NCBI RefSeq assembly: GCF_000225525.1
Contig: NZ_AGBF01000024.1
Coordinates: 1 to 64,000, forward strand
DNA from: Streptomyces zinciresistens K42
GTDB lineage: Bacteria > Actinomycetota > Actinomycetes > Streptomycetales > Streptomycetaceae
Direction of reading: 5' to 3'
Length of the DNA stretch: 64,000 bases
Below, piece by piece: positions 56,288-64,000 of this stretch (position 1 is its first letter; every line of letters starts with the position of its first letter). The position numbers and the translations under genes were made by a program. The notes beneath the pieces are model-generated. The model saw only the letters and a program-made list of their open reading frames with translations, was not told where the DNA came from and did not search any database.

Positions 56288-56640
56288 GATGCCACTCTCC
56301 TCGTCGGCGTGACCATGAAGGTACCGCGACGGGAAACCCCCCGCGGCCCACGCCCACGGCCCGCCCGGCCGCCCCGGCGCCGGGTGCCACCCGCCCCGCG
56401 CCGACCACGGGACCGACGGCTCGGAGGCCGGGCCGGAAGGGGGCTGACGGCTCTCGCCGGGAGGGGTGCGCCCTCGTCCACCGGGGTGGGCGGGGTCCGC
56501 TGTCCGGGTTCCGCCGGGCACCGCACGCCACCGCGCCGGAGCCGCCCGGACCCGGCGAACGCCGACGCCGTACGTCCCGGCCGCCCGGCGACACGCCGCC
56601 CGCCCGGCACCGACCCCTCCCGCGGACCGCGCGGACCGGC

Positions 56641-56743
56641 GCCAGAACCCCGCGGACCCCGCCGGAGCCCCGCGGACCCACGCCGGAGCCCCGCCAGAAC
56701 CCCGCGGACCCGCGTCAGAACCGGCGCCGACCCGCGCCGGAAC
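56641..56743 (-). repeat. ~21-bp degenerate GC-rich tandem repeat
   Basis: Units of the form GCC(A/G)GA(A/G)CCCCGCGGACCC begin at 56641, 56661, 56693 and 56714, with a partial unit at 56682. They lie in the 456-bp gap 56288-56743, just beyond the DUF3027 stop. The rest of the gap is very GC-rich without a supported gene. Confidence 0.65.
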
Positions 56744-57670
56744 CTACGCGTGCCCCGGCTCCGCCGGCTTCTCGTCGGCCGCCGGGACCGGGTCCGAGCC
56801 GGGTGAGGGGCGGAGCGGGAACGGGTCCACCCGGGTCTCGTCGACGACCGGCTCCGGCGGACGCGGCGGCGTCGGCATGACCGCCGCCTCCGAGTGCCCG
56901 CCGCAGCCGTACGTCAGGGCCACCACCCGGCCGTCCGCCGGGGAGAACTCGTTGGCGCAGACCCCGAAGGCCTGGCCGAGGGAACCGCCGATCGGGGACA
57001 GGAAACCGCAGCTGACGCACGAGGCCGGAGCCGCCTGCGCCATCGGGGTCTTCGCGCCGAACGACTCCTCCCAGCGGTCCGCGGCGACATGCAGGCCGTA
57101 GCGGGAGAGCACCCGGGCCCGGCGCATGCCCAGCTCGTCGGCGACGGACGCGATCGAGCCCCGGGACGGCGTCGTCGGCAGCGGCAGCACGGGCGTGCCC
57201 CCGGTGATCTCGGCGTCCTCCGCCTCCACCAGGTCCGCCATCTCGTGCGAGAGCGGCGAGTTCGGCCCCGGCTCGTCCTCACCGGAGTAGCCCGGCTCCA
57301 GCCGCAGATCCTCGGCGTCCGTGGGCAGCAGGTCACCCGGACCCATGTCACCGGGGCGCAGCCGCTCGCTCCACGGCACCCACTCCGGCGCCAGCAGCGC
57401 GTCCGGACCCGGCAGCAGCACCACCTCGTCGAGCGTGACGAACTTCGCCCGCGAGGCGCGGGCCACCGTCACGGCCCAGCGCCAGCCGCGGTAGCCGAAC
57501 TCCTTGCACGCGAAGAAGTGCGTGACGACACGGTCGCCCTCGGAGACCAGACCCGCGTGCTCACCCACCACACCGGGCGCGGCGGCCTCCTCGGCGGCAC
57601 CGCGGGCGAGATCGACCGCCTCGGCGCACAGACGGTCGGGGGTGCGGCTTCGCGTTGTCGCTGCGCTCAC
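56744..57670 (-). CDS. DUF3027 family protein
   Basis: 308-aa actinobacterial DUF3027 protein. The first half has THFFACKEFGYRGWRWAVTV and APEWVPWSERLRPGDMGPGD. The second half has a CVSCGFLSPIGGSLGQAFGVC block, whose Cys pairs could bind zinc, then a Pro-rich tail. GTG at 57670 has GGAGAG upstream. Function unknown; it is often a neighbour of cold-shock and MFS genes in this genus. Confidence 0.88.
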   Translation of the reverse strand: MSAATTRSRTPDRLCAEAVDLARGAAEEAAAPGVVGEHAGLVSEGDRVVTHFFACKEFGYRGWRWAVTVARASRAKFVTLDEVVLLPGPDALLAPEWVPWSERLRPGDMGPGDLLPTDAEDLRLEPGYSGEDEPGPNSPLSHEMADLVEAEDAEITGGTPVLPLPTTPSRGSIASVADELGMRRARVLSRYGLHVAADRWEESFGAKTPMAQAAPASCVSCGFLSPIGGSLGQAFGVCANEFSPADGRVVALTYGCGGHSEAAVMPTPPRPPEPVVDETRVDPFPLRPSPGSDPVPAADEKPAEPGHA

Positions 57671-57982
57671 AGGTATCGCTTCTCTCCTACGCCGTCACTC
57701 GGGTGCGGCTGCCTGAAGGCGGCGGAGCGAACGGAGCGGACCTGTGGGCCGCGTCGACGTCCGCATCCGAATCGCGCTCGGGCGCACCTACGTCATCCAT
57801 TGTGCGGGATGGCTGAGATACGCACGCTACCTGTTCGCGGCCGCTGGGCCTACACCGACGTAGCTTCTCGGCGCTCCGCGGCGCGTCCCGCACCCCGCCC
57901 GAGCGGCCCGGACGGGCCCGGACCGTGGACCATACGCGCCGTCACCGCACTACCCACCCCCATCTCGGGGCACTATTGCGTC
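57671..57982. other. divergent promoter region between DUF3027 and MFS genes
   Basis: 312 bp without a supported gene. CACTAT at 57971-57976 lies 6 bp before the MFS GTG and could be the -10 of a leaderless transcript. An AT-richer patch around 57790-57840 may hold the DUF3027 promoter. No clear operator was seen. Confidence 0.35.
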
Positions 57983-59410
57983 GTGGCAACCGCGAGGACG
58001 CCCCAGGGCGCCACCGGCATCGGCGGCGGCAAGGGCGGCCGGAACCGACGCCGCGGAACGGGCCGGAGGCGCGGCTCCCTCCGCGCGGTCGGCCGCGCCC
58101 TGCGCCTCCCCTTCACCGGCCCAGCCCGGGGCATCCGCAAGGCGACCCACGCGCACGGCGCCGGCGAGTCCGGCCTCGGCAAACTGATCGAACTGCACGG
58201 CGTGAACGGCGCCGGCGACGTCATGATCACCGTCGCCCTCGCCTCCACCGTGTTCTTCTCCGTCCCCACCGACGAGGCACGCGGGCGCGTCGCCCTCTAC
58301 CTCGGCATCACCATGGCGCCCTTCACCCTGCTGGCCCCCGTGATCGGCCCCCTCCTGGACCGCCTCCCGCACGGCCGCCGCGCCGCCATGGCCGGGGCGA
58401 TGCTCGCGCGGGCCCTGCTCGCCCTGGTCCTGTCCAGCGCCGTCGTCAGCGGCGACCTCCAGCTGTACCCGGCCGCACTCGGAGTACTGGTCGCCTCCAA
58501 GGCGTACGGGGTGGTGCGCAGCGCCGTCGTGCCCCGGCTGCTGCCACCGGGCTTCTCCCTGGTCAAGGCCAACTCGCGGGTCACCCTCGGCGGACTCCTC
58601 GCCACCGGTGTCGCCGCACCCATCGGCGCCGGGCTCCAGGCCCTCGGCCCCCGCTGGCCGCTCTTCGGCGCCTTCGTGATCTTCATCGCCGGTACGTTCC
58701 TGTCCTTCACCCTGCCGCACAAGGTCGACTCGGCCAAGGGCGAGGACACCGCCCTGCTCGCCGCCGACGAACAGCACCTGCACGGCCCGCACCGCCGGCC
58801 CGTCAAGCGCCCCGGACTGCGCACCGTCGGCATCGCCGTCACCCACGCCCTGGGCGCCAACGCGGCCCTGCGCTGCCTGTCCGGGTTCCTGATCTTCTTC
58901 CTGGCGTTCCTGCTGCGCGAGCACCCGATGTCCGGCCAGAGCGCCGCCGTCTCCCTCGGCATAGTCGCCGTCGCCGCCGGCACCGGCAACGCCCTCGGCA
59001 CCGCCGTCGGCGCCTGGTTCCGCTCCCGGGCACCGGAGATCATCATCGTCGCCGTCGTGGGCCTCGTCCTGTGCGTCGCGATCACCGCCGCGGTCTTCTT
59101 CGGCGCCGTCATGGTGGCCGGCCTGGCCGCGGTCGCCGGGTTCGCGCAGGCGCTGGCCAAGCTCTCGCTGGACGCGCTGATCCAGCGGGACGTCCCCGAA
59201 CTCGTCCGCACCTCCGCCTTCGCCCGCTCCGAGACCCTGCTCCAGATGGCCTGGGTCCTCGGCGGCGCGATCGGCATCGTGCTGCCCCTCAAGGGCTCGT
59301 TCGGACTGCTCATCGGCGCAGCCATCGTCGCCACCGGCTGGCTGACCACCGTCAAGGGCCTGATCGGTTCGGCACGGCACGGCGGACACACCCGGCCCCG
59401 GGTCGCCTGA
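57983..59410 (+). CDS. MFS transporter
   Basis: 475-aa protein with a 35-residue Arg/Gly-rich N-terminus followed by about 12 hydrophobic segments. GLGKLIELHGVNGAGDVMITVALA and LLDRLPHGRRAAMAGAML (loop 2-3 MFS motif) are visible. GTG at 57983 follows a CACTAT box at leaderless spacing. Substrate unknown. Confidence 0.88.
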   Translation: MATARTPQGATGIGGGKGGRNRRRGTGRRRGSLRAVGRALRLPFTGPARGIRKATHAHGAGESGLGKLIELHGVNGAGDVMITVALASTVFFSVPTDEARGRVALYLGITMAPFTLLAPVIGPLLDRLPHGRRAAMAGAMLARALLALVLSSAVVSGDLQLYPAALGVLVASKAYGVVRSAVVPRLLPPGFSLVKANSRVTLGGLLATGVAAPIGAGLQALGPRWPLFGAFVIFIAGTFLSFTLPHKVDSAKGEDTALLAADEQHLHGPHRRPVKRPGLRTVGIAVTHALGANAALRCLSGFLIFFLAFLLREHPMSGQSAAVSLGIVAVAAGTGNALGTAVGAWFRSRAPEIIIVAVVGLVLCVAITAAVFFGAVMVAGLAAVAGFAQALAKLSLDALIQRDVPELVRTSAFARSETLLQMAWVLGGAIGIVLPLKGSFGLLIGAAIVATGWLTTVKGLIGSARHGGHTRPRVA

Positions 59411-59503
59411 AGCCGCCCGCCCCCCGCTTTTTCCGCCCGCACCGCGCACGGCACGCCGCCCCCGCATGGAGAGAGCGCCACACGCGCCCGATAGCCTTCG
59501 CCC

Positions 59504-59977
59504 ATGACCACGCTGCAATCCGTTGTGCGACGCCGCCGCGCGCTCGCCGCCGCCGGCACCGTTTCCGCCGGACTGCTCGTCCTGTCGGCCTGCGACAAGC
59601 CGACACCGATGGCCACGATCACGGTCGGCACCTCCTCCGTGAACTCGGAGGCCACCTGCGGCGGCGAGGGCAACGCCCTGAAGCCCGCGGAACTGGCGCA
59701 GTGCCTGAAGAACACGGACATCAAGTCCATCTCCGTCGACCCGGACGAGACCGTGCGCTTCGGCGTCGACCCGGACATCGCCGACAAGGGCTGGACCATC
59801 CTCATGAACGGCCAGCCGCTCACCGACGCCAGCACCAAGACCTACCGCACCGTGCCCGGCAGCGTGTTCTTCAACGCCCAGTACGGCGCCAGCGGCAACT
59901 CGACGCTGGTCTCCGTCAAGGAGGGCGAGCGCGACGTGACGGGCCTGTGGACCTTCAAGCTCAAGAAGGACAGCTGA
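59504..59977 (+). CDS. DUF2771 lipoprotein
   Basis: 157-aa lipoprotein. The signal peptide (RRRRALAAAGTVSAG) ends at the lipobox LSAC (Cys30). The mature part matches actinobacterial DUF2771, with ISVDPDETVRFGVDPDIADK and two further Cys (ATCGGEG, AQCLKN) that could form a disulfide. ATG at 59504 follows TAGCCT at leaderless spacing. Its stop overlaps the next gene. Confidence 0.88.
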   Translation: MTTLQSVVRRRRALAAAGTVSAGLLVLSACDKPTPMATITVGTSSVNSEATCGGEGNALKPAELAQCLKNTDIKSISVDPDETVRFGVDPDIADKGWTILMNGQPLTDASTKTYRTVPGSVFFNAQYGASGNSTLVSVKEGERDVTGLWTFKLKKDS

Positions 59978-60648
59978 CCACGTCCGTCGTCCGCGTCCTC
60001 GTGGCCACCGCCGTCCCCGCCGAACGGGACGCGGTGGCCCACGGCCTCGCCCTGCCCGGCGCCCAGGTGATCGCCGCGGGCGTCGGCCCCGCGCGCGCCG
60101 CCGCGAGCACCGCCACCGCCCTCACCCGGGCCGCCCTCGCCGGCAGGCCCTACGGCCTGGTCGTCTCGGCCGGCATCGCCGGCGGCTTCGCCCCGCACGC
60201 CCCCCTCGGCTCCCTCGTCGTCGCCGACGAGATCACCGCCGCCGACCTCGGCGCCGAGACCCCCGACGGCTTCCTGCCCGTCACCGACCTCGGCTTCGGC
60301 ACCGTCACCCACCGCCCGCCCGCGCCCCTCGTCGCGGCGGTCGCGGCCGCCACCGGCGCACGCCCCGGCGCCGTCCTCACCGTCTCCACCGTGACCGGCA
60401 CCGCCGCCCGCGCCGCACACCTGCGCGCACGCCACCCCACCGCCCTCGCCGAGGCCATGGAGGGCTTCGGCGTGGCCGAGGCCGCCGCCTCCCACGGCAC
60501 ACCCGTGCTGGAACTGCGCGCGGTCTCGAACCCCGTCGGCCCCCGCGACCGGGCCGCCTGGCGCATCGGCGACGCCCTGGCCGCCCTCGGGGACGCCTTC
60601 GGGAAGCTCGCGCCCGTCCTCCGGAGTTGGAACCCACATGACCAGTGA
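59974..60648 (+). CDS. mqnB: futalosine hydrolase
   Basis: 224-aa nucleoside phosphorylase-fold hydrolase that cleaves futalosine to hypoxanthine and dehypoxanthine futalosine in the alternative menaquinone pathway. RVLVATAVPAERDAV, VVSAGIAGGFAP and AEAMEGFGVAEAA are family blocks. No ATG/GTG/TTG precedes the first strand; the best start is CTG at 59974, overlapping the previous stop (CTGA) with AAGGA upstream. GTG at 60001 would delete the first beta strand. It overlaps mqnD by 11 bp. Confidence 0.88.
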   Translation: MTTSVVRVLVATAVPAERDAVAHGLALPGAQVIAAGVGPARAAASTATALTRAALAGRPYGLVVSAGIAGGFAPHAPLGSLVVADEITAADLGAETPDGFLPVTDLGFGTVTHRPPAPLVAAVAAATGARPGAVLTVSTVTGTAARAAHLRARHPTALAEAMEGFGVAEAAASHGTPVLELRAVSNPVGPRDRAAWRIGDALAALGDAFGKLAPVLRSWNPHDQ

Positions 60649-61537
60649 GCCGCTGCAGATCGCGTACTCCCCCTGCCCGAACGACACCTTCGTCTTCGAC
60701 GCCCTCGCCCACGGCCGCCTGCCCGGCGCCCCCGGGCTGGACGTCACCTTCGCGGACATCGACATCACCAACGGCATGGCCGAACGCGGCGAGTCCGACG
60801 TCCTGAAGGTGTCGTACGCCGTGCTGCCCCACGTCCTCGACACCTACGCGCTGCTGCCCTGCGGCGGCGCCCTGGGGCGCGGCTGCGGCCCGCTGGTGCT
60901 GACCCGGGAGGCCGGGCTCGACCTCACCGGCCGCACGGTCGCGGTGCCCGGCGAGCGGTCGACGGCCTATCTGCTCTTCCGGCTCTGGGCGGCGGACACG
61001 GTGCCCGGCGGGGTGGGCGGGATCGTGGTGATGCCGTTCCACGAGATCATGCCCGCCGTGCGGGACGGGAAGGTCGACGCGGGACTCGTCATCCACGAGG
61101 CGCGCTTCACGTACCAGGACTACGGGCTGCACCGGCTCGCCGACATGGGCGAGCACTGGGAGGACACGACCGGACTGCCGATCCCGCTGGGCGCGATCAT
61201 CGCGAAGCGGTCGCTGGGCGCCCGCACCCTGACCCGGCTCGCCGACGCGATCCGCGCGTCCGTACGGGCCGCCTGGGAGGAGCCCGAGACCGCGCGCCCC
61301 TACGTCATGGAACACGCCCAGGAGATGGACCCGGCCGTCGCCAACCAGCACATCGGCCTGTACGTCAACGAGTTCACCGCCGACCTCGGCGACGACGGCT
61401 ACGCGGCCGTCCGCGGACTGCTCACCCGCGCGGCGGCCGAGGGACTGCTCCCGCCCCTCGGCCCCGGGGCCCTGGACTTCCCCGGGGCCCCGGACTTCTC
61501 CCGGTCCCCGGAGGACACCGGCAATCCGCCCGGGTGA
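60638..61537 (+). CDS. mqnD: 1,4-dihydroxy-6-naphthoate synthase
   Basis: 299-aa periplasmic-binding-protein-fold enzyme converting cyclic dehypoxanthine futalosine to 1,4-dihydroxy-6-naphthoate. The start IAYSPCPNDTFVFDALAHG, with LKVSYAVLPHVLDTYALLPC, PGERSTAYLLF and LPIPLGAIIAKRSLG, is diagnostic. ATG at 60638 lies inside mqnB, so the two are coupled. The Pro/Gly-rich C-terminal tail beyond about residue 275 is variable. Confidence 0.96.
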   Translation: MTSEPLQIAYSPCPNDTFVFDALAHGRLPGAPGLDVTFADIDITNGMAERGESDVLKVSYAVLPHVLDTYALLPCGGALGRGCGPLVLTREAGLDLTGRTVAVPGERSTAYLLFRLWAADTVPGGVGGIVVMPFHEIMPAVRDGKVDAGLVIHEARFTYQDYGLHRLADMGEHWEDTTGLPIPLGAIIAKRSLGARTLTRLADAIRASVRAAWEEPETARPYVMEHAQEMDPAVANQHIGLYVNEFTADLGDDGYAAVRGLLTRAAAEGLLPPLGPGALDFPGAPDFSRSPEDTGNPPG

Positions 61538-61554
61538 CCCGGTGTCCGCGCGGT

Positions 61555-61938
61555 CTACACGTCGAGTTGGTCCGCGACCGCGCGCAGCAGACCGGCGATC
61601 TTCTTGCCGGACGCCTTGTCGGGGTAGCGGCCCTTCTCCAGCATCGGCGTGATGTTCTCCAGGAGGGTCGTCAGGTCCTGGACGATGGAGGCGAGCTCGT
61701 CCGGCTTCCTGCGCTGGGCGGCCGCCACGGAGGGGGTCGGGTCGAGGATCGACACCGACAGCGCCTGGTCGCCGCGCTGACCGGCGACCACTCCGAACTC
61801 CACACGCTGTCCCGGCTTGAGAGCGTCGACTCCGGCGGGCAGGACCGAGGAATGAACGAAGACGTCACCGCCGTCGTCACGGGAGAGAAAGCCGAAGCCC
61901 TTCTCACTATTGAACCATTTGACTTTGCCGGTAGGCAC
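61555..61938 (-). CDS. cold-shock domain protein with C-terminal extension
   Basis: 127-aa protein. Residues 1-66 are a cold-shock domain (GKVKWFNSEKGFGFLSRDDG with RNP-1-like KGFGF and DVFVHSS as RNP-2). A charged helical extension follows (DELASIVQDLTTLLENITPM ... LLRAVADQLDV). GTG at 61938 has GAGGA upstream. It binds single-stranded nucleic acid; the extension, about as long as the domain, is the actinobacterial longer form. Confidence 0.92.
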   Translation of the reverse strand: MPTGKVKWFNSEKGFGFLSRDDGGDVFVHSSVLPAGVDALKPGQRVEFGVVAGQRGDQALSVSILDPTPSVAAAQRRKPDELASIVQDLTTLLENITPMLEKGRYPDKASGKKIAGLLRAVADQLDV

Positions 61939-62103
61939 GTCTGTCCTCGTCCTCGTACTCGTCGGAAAAATGCTTCTGAAAACGGCTGTTGAGAGCACTG
62001 CGGCGGGTCGGTCTGGACCCGCCTGTGCCAAGGCTAGTGCTCGCCGGGCGGGTGACAAGGCGTCGCCCGGTCGTTCCCTCGCGCAGGGAACTACCCTGGT
62101 GGG

Positions 62104-62355
62104 GTGCGTGACAAAACCCAAGCGAATTCCGCTGCCCCCGGCGACCGGCTGATCCGTGCAGGTGCGGTCGTCTTCTTCCTCGGCGCCGTGGCCACTGTGG
62201 TCACGGTGGCCCCGTTGCTGCTCGGGACGACGCCCTTCCCGACGTTCATGTTCGGACTGAGCATGCTCATGGGCGTCGGATTCCTCATCGCGGGGGCGGG
62301 CGTGTTCCGCTCCGCCGCGGACGGGAGGCGTCAGGCGCGCGGCGCGGCCAGGTAG
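62104..62355 (+). CDS. small two-helix membrane protein
   Basis: 83-aa protein with two hydrophobic helices (AGAVVFFLGAVATVVTVAPL and LSMLMGVGFLIAGAGVF), short polar N-terminus and Arg-rich C-terminus. GTG at 62104; TACCCT just upstream suggests a leaderless message. Its 3' end overlaps the convergent HAD gene by 25 bp. Function unknown. Confidence 0.75.
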   Translation: MRDKTQANSAAPGDRLIRAGAVVFFLGAVATVVTVAPLLLGTTPFPTFMFGLSMLMGVGFLIAGAGVFRSAADGRRQARGAAR

Positions 62356-62957
62356 CCGGCGAGCCACTCAGGGAACGCGGTCAGGCCGTCGAGGACCACG
62401 TCCGCGCCCAGCGCCCCCAGTTGACCGGCGTCGAACGGCCCGGTCGCCACGGTGACCGACAGCGCGTCGGCGGCGCGGGCCGCGCGGATGTCCCCCTCGT
62501 GGTCGCCGACGTACACGCCCGCGCCGTGCTCGCGCAGCGCCCGCGCCTTGCGCTCGGCCCACAGGTCGCCGACGAGGGCGTCGGGCCGGATGCCGAGGTG
62601 CTTCAGGTGCAGCTCGGCGTTGGGCTCGTACTTGGCGGTCACGACGATCGCCCGGCCGCCCGCCTCCCGTACGGCCGCCAGCGCCTCGGCGGCGCCGGGC
62701 AGGGCGGGCGTCGCGGTGACGGCGATCGCGGGGTAGATCTCCCGGTACAGCCCGGCGATCGCGGCGACCCGGTCCGCGGGGAACCAGTTGACCAGCTCCT
62801 CCTCCAGCGGCGGCCCGAGGCGGGTGACCGCCAGATCGGCGTCGATGTACGTGCCCGTCCGCTCGGCGAGCGCCGTGTAGCAGGCGTGGATGCCGGGGCG
62901 GGAGTCGATGAGGGTCATGTCGAGGTCGAAGCCGACGGTGAGTGCCATATGGGCCAT
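62331..62957 (-). CDS. HAD family phosphatase
   Basis: 208-aa HAD hydrolase. Motif I is FDLDMTLID (nucleophile Asp), motif II VVTAK (Thr in the Ser/Thr position), motif III Lys in AERKARAL, and motif IV VYVGDHEGDI. The cap is of the phosphoglycolate-phosphatase type (C1). ATG at 62957 or 62948 are both possible. Substrate unknown. Confidence 0.9.
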   Translation of the reverse strand: MAHMALTVGFDLDMTLIDSRPGIHACYTALAERTGTYIDADLAVTRLGPPLEEELVNWFPADRVAAIAGLYREIYPAIAVTATPALPGAAEALAAVREAGGRAIVVTAKYEPNAELHLKHLGIRPDALVGDLWAERKARALREHGAGVYVGDHEGDIRAARAADALSVTVATGPFDAGQLGALGADVVLDGLTAFPEWLAGYLAAPRA

Positions 62958-63021
62958 TGTGCCCAGGGGGTGGTGCGGGCCTGACGGGCAGTCCCCCGGC
63001 CGGGGGGTCGGCGGCCGGGGG

Positions 63022-64000
63022 TCAGCGGCGGCGCTGTGAGCGCCACACGAGGAACAGGGCCGACGCCACGGCCGCGCCGCGCAGCACCCACGGCCAGGTC
63101 TCGGCGAGGGCGGCGCCCGTCCGGCCGTCGGCGACGGGGTCGCCCCAGCGGCCGGCGGTGCGGCCCCACAGCCAGACGGCGCCCGCGGTGAGGGAGAGGC
63201 CGGGCAGGATGACGACCGCCCACTTGGTCTCGGCGGCGCTCAGGCGGCGCGAGGCCCAGGCGATGAGCCAGCCCAGCAGCAGGACGACCAGGTTGCCGAG
63301 GGCCGCTCCGGCGACGAGGAGTGCGGCGGCGAGCAGCAGGAGGGGGTTGGTCCAGCGGGTCCCGGTGCCGGCCGGGCGGCGGCCCAGCAGGCGCCGCAGG
63401 CGGGGTGCGCCGGGCGCGGCGGCCTTCTCCACGGGGGCGGGTGCGGGTTCGGCGGGTTTCTGCTCGGCCGGCGGCCGCGGGTTGTCCTGGGCGGGCGGGT
63501 GCCGGAGCATCTCGGGGATCTCGACGCCGCCGACGAAGCCGGGCACGTCCTCGCCCGGTCCGAAGGGGGTGCTGTCGACCCGCCACCAGTCCGCCCGGCG
63601 CGTGCCGTCGGCCGGGTCCCGGGTGGCCGCCAGATGCGGGGGCGCGGGTGCGTCGTCGGCCGTCTCCGGCTCGGCCCGGCGGGGGCGCGGTACGAGTCGG
63701 CGCAGGCCCTTGGGGCGTTCGGCGGCGGTGTCGTGGTCGCGGCCGACGGGCTGGGCGGGCACGGGGGCGGCCGGTGTCCGGGGCGCGGGGGCGGCGCCGC
63801 CTCCGGCGGCCGTGACGACGTCGTCGGGGGTGCCGAGGTGGGCGATGATCCGGCGGACGGCGGCGGGGCTGTCGACGGGGGTTCCGGCGCGGCGCCGGTC
63901 GATCTCCCCGCGCAGGTCGTTGACCAGGCGCATGCGGGTGGACGACGGCAACTGCCGCTGCTGCGCGACGTCGCCGACGCGGCTCAGATACTCGTAGACG
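63022..64000 (-). CDS. membrane protein with N-terminal HAAS-like helix, partial
   Basis: The frame is open to the window edge (VYEYLSRVGDVAQQRQLPSS), so the true start is outside. The N part (MRLVNDLRGEIDRRRAG ... VRRIIAHLGTPDDVV) resembles the helical HAAS-type domain of actinobacterial membrane proteins. A long Pro/Ala-rich linker precedes about four hydrophobic segments near the C-terminus (WTNPLLLLAAALLVAGAALG onward). Ends WRSQRRR. Function unknown. Confidence 0.8.
   Translation of the reverse strand, partial: VYEYLSRVGDVAQQRQLPSSTRMRLVNDLRGEIDRRRAGTPVDSPAAVRRIIAHLGTPDDVVTAAGGGAAPAPRTPAAPVPAQPVGRDHDTAAERPKGLRRLVPRPRRAEPETADDAPAPPHLAATRDPADGTRRADWWRVDSTPFGPGEDVPGFVGGVEIPEMLRHPPAQDNPRPPAEQKPAEPAPAPVEKAAAPGAPRLRRLLGRRPAGTGTRWTNPLLLLAAALLVAGAALGNLVVLLLGWLIAWASRRLSAAETKWAVVILPGLSLTAGAVWLWGRTAGRWGDPVADGRTGAALAETWPWVLRGAAVASALFLVWRSQRRR

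Noticed and set aside
56288..56743. Small gene in the GC-rich gap
   Set aside because: Frames are Arg/Pro/Gly low complexity with repeats and no start signal.

Overview
The window is high-GC actinobacterial chromosome, almost certainly Streptomyces. Support comes from very GC-rich third codon positions, frequent GTG/TTG starts, GTGA/ATGA stop-start overlaps, futalosine-pathway genes, a mycothiol/DinB-fold protein, DUF2530, DUF2771 and DUF3027 proteins, and an NlpC/P60 hydrolase of the RipA type. No rRNA, tRNA or CRISPR array was seen.

Layout. 0-2.2 kb: divergent citrate synthase and pdxH with an iterated 10-bp motif between them. 2.2-11.1 kb: a minus-strand acyl-CoA catabolic operon (DinB-fold protein, AtuA-like protein, carboxyltransferase, biotin carboxylase/BCCP, acyl-CoA dehydrogenase, crotonase, TetR repressor), with a TetR-type operator at its promoter. 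11.3-15.1 kb: a polar amino-acid ABC importer translationally coupled to a class-V aminotransferase, behind a CsoR/CstR-like palindrome. 15.3-17.6 kb: cell-wall hydrolase and EamA exporter. 17.7-27.9 kb: an accessory island. An XRE regulator, cysteine hydrolase and FAD oxidoreductase face an eight-gene, tightly coupled operon (NUDIX, dTMP-kinase-like, a DUF4254/P-loop/nucleotidyltransferase fusion, phosphoribosyltransferase, GT9 glycosyltransferase-like, APH-like kinase, SDR, histidine phosphatase). This looks like an undescribed nucleotide/sugar-phosphate pathway, and its last gene carries a frame-switching heptamer repeat. 27.9-36.6 kb: fused GlcD/GlcF oxidase, serC, DrrAB-like exporter with divergent TetR, a secreted propeller-like protein and an SGNH hydrolase.

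36.8-42.6 kb: a 5.8-kb integrative element inserted by a large serine integrase into the active-site codons of an aldo/keto reductase gene. It carries an intact, highly similar copy of the gene it destroys, with the attachment core altered by synonymous changes. It also has a second small serine recombinase, a TmrB-like ATPase, a frameshifted small gene and a cluster of hairpins.

42.6-64 kb returns to core genome: 3' part of the split reductase, RNA 2',3'-cyclic phosphodiesterase, MFS/MarR pair, RHH protein, purine permease, DUF2530, CtpE-like P-type ATPase, two secreted paralogues with identical signal peptides, a sacsin-like GHKL ATPase, DUF3027, MFS, DUF2771 lipoprotein, mqnB-mqnD (menaquinone via futalosine), a cold-shock protein with extension, small membrane protein, HAD phosphatase, and a membrane protein running off the window end.

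All calls are from reading the sequence and recognising families; no database search was run.
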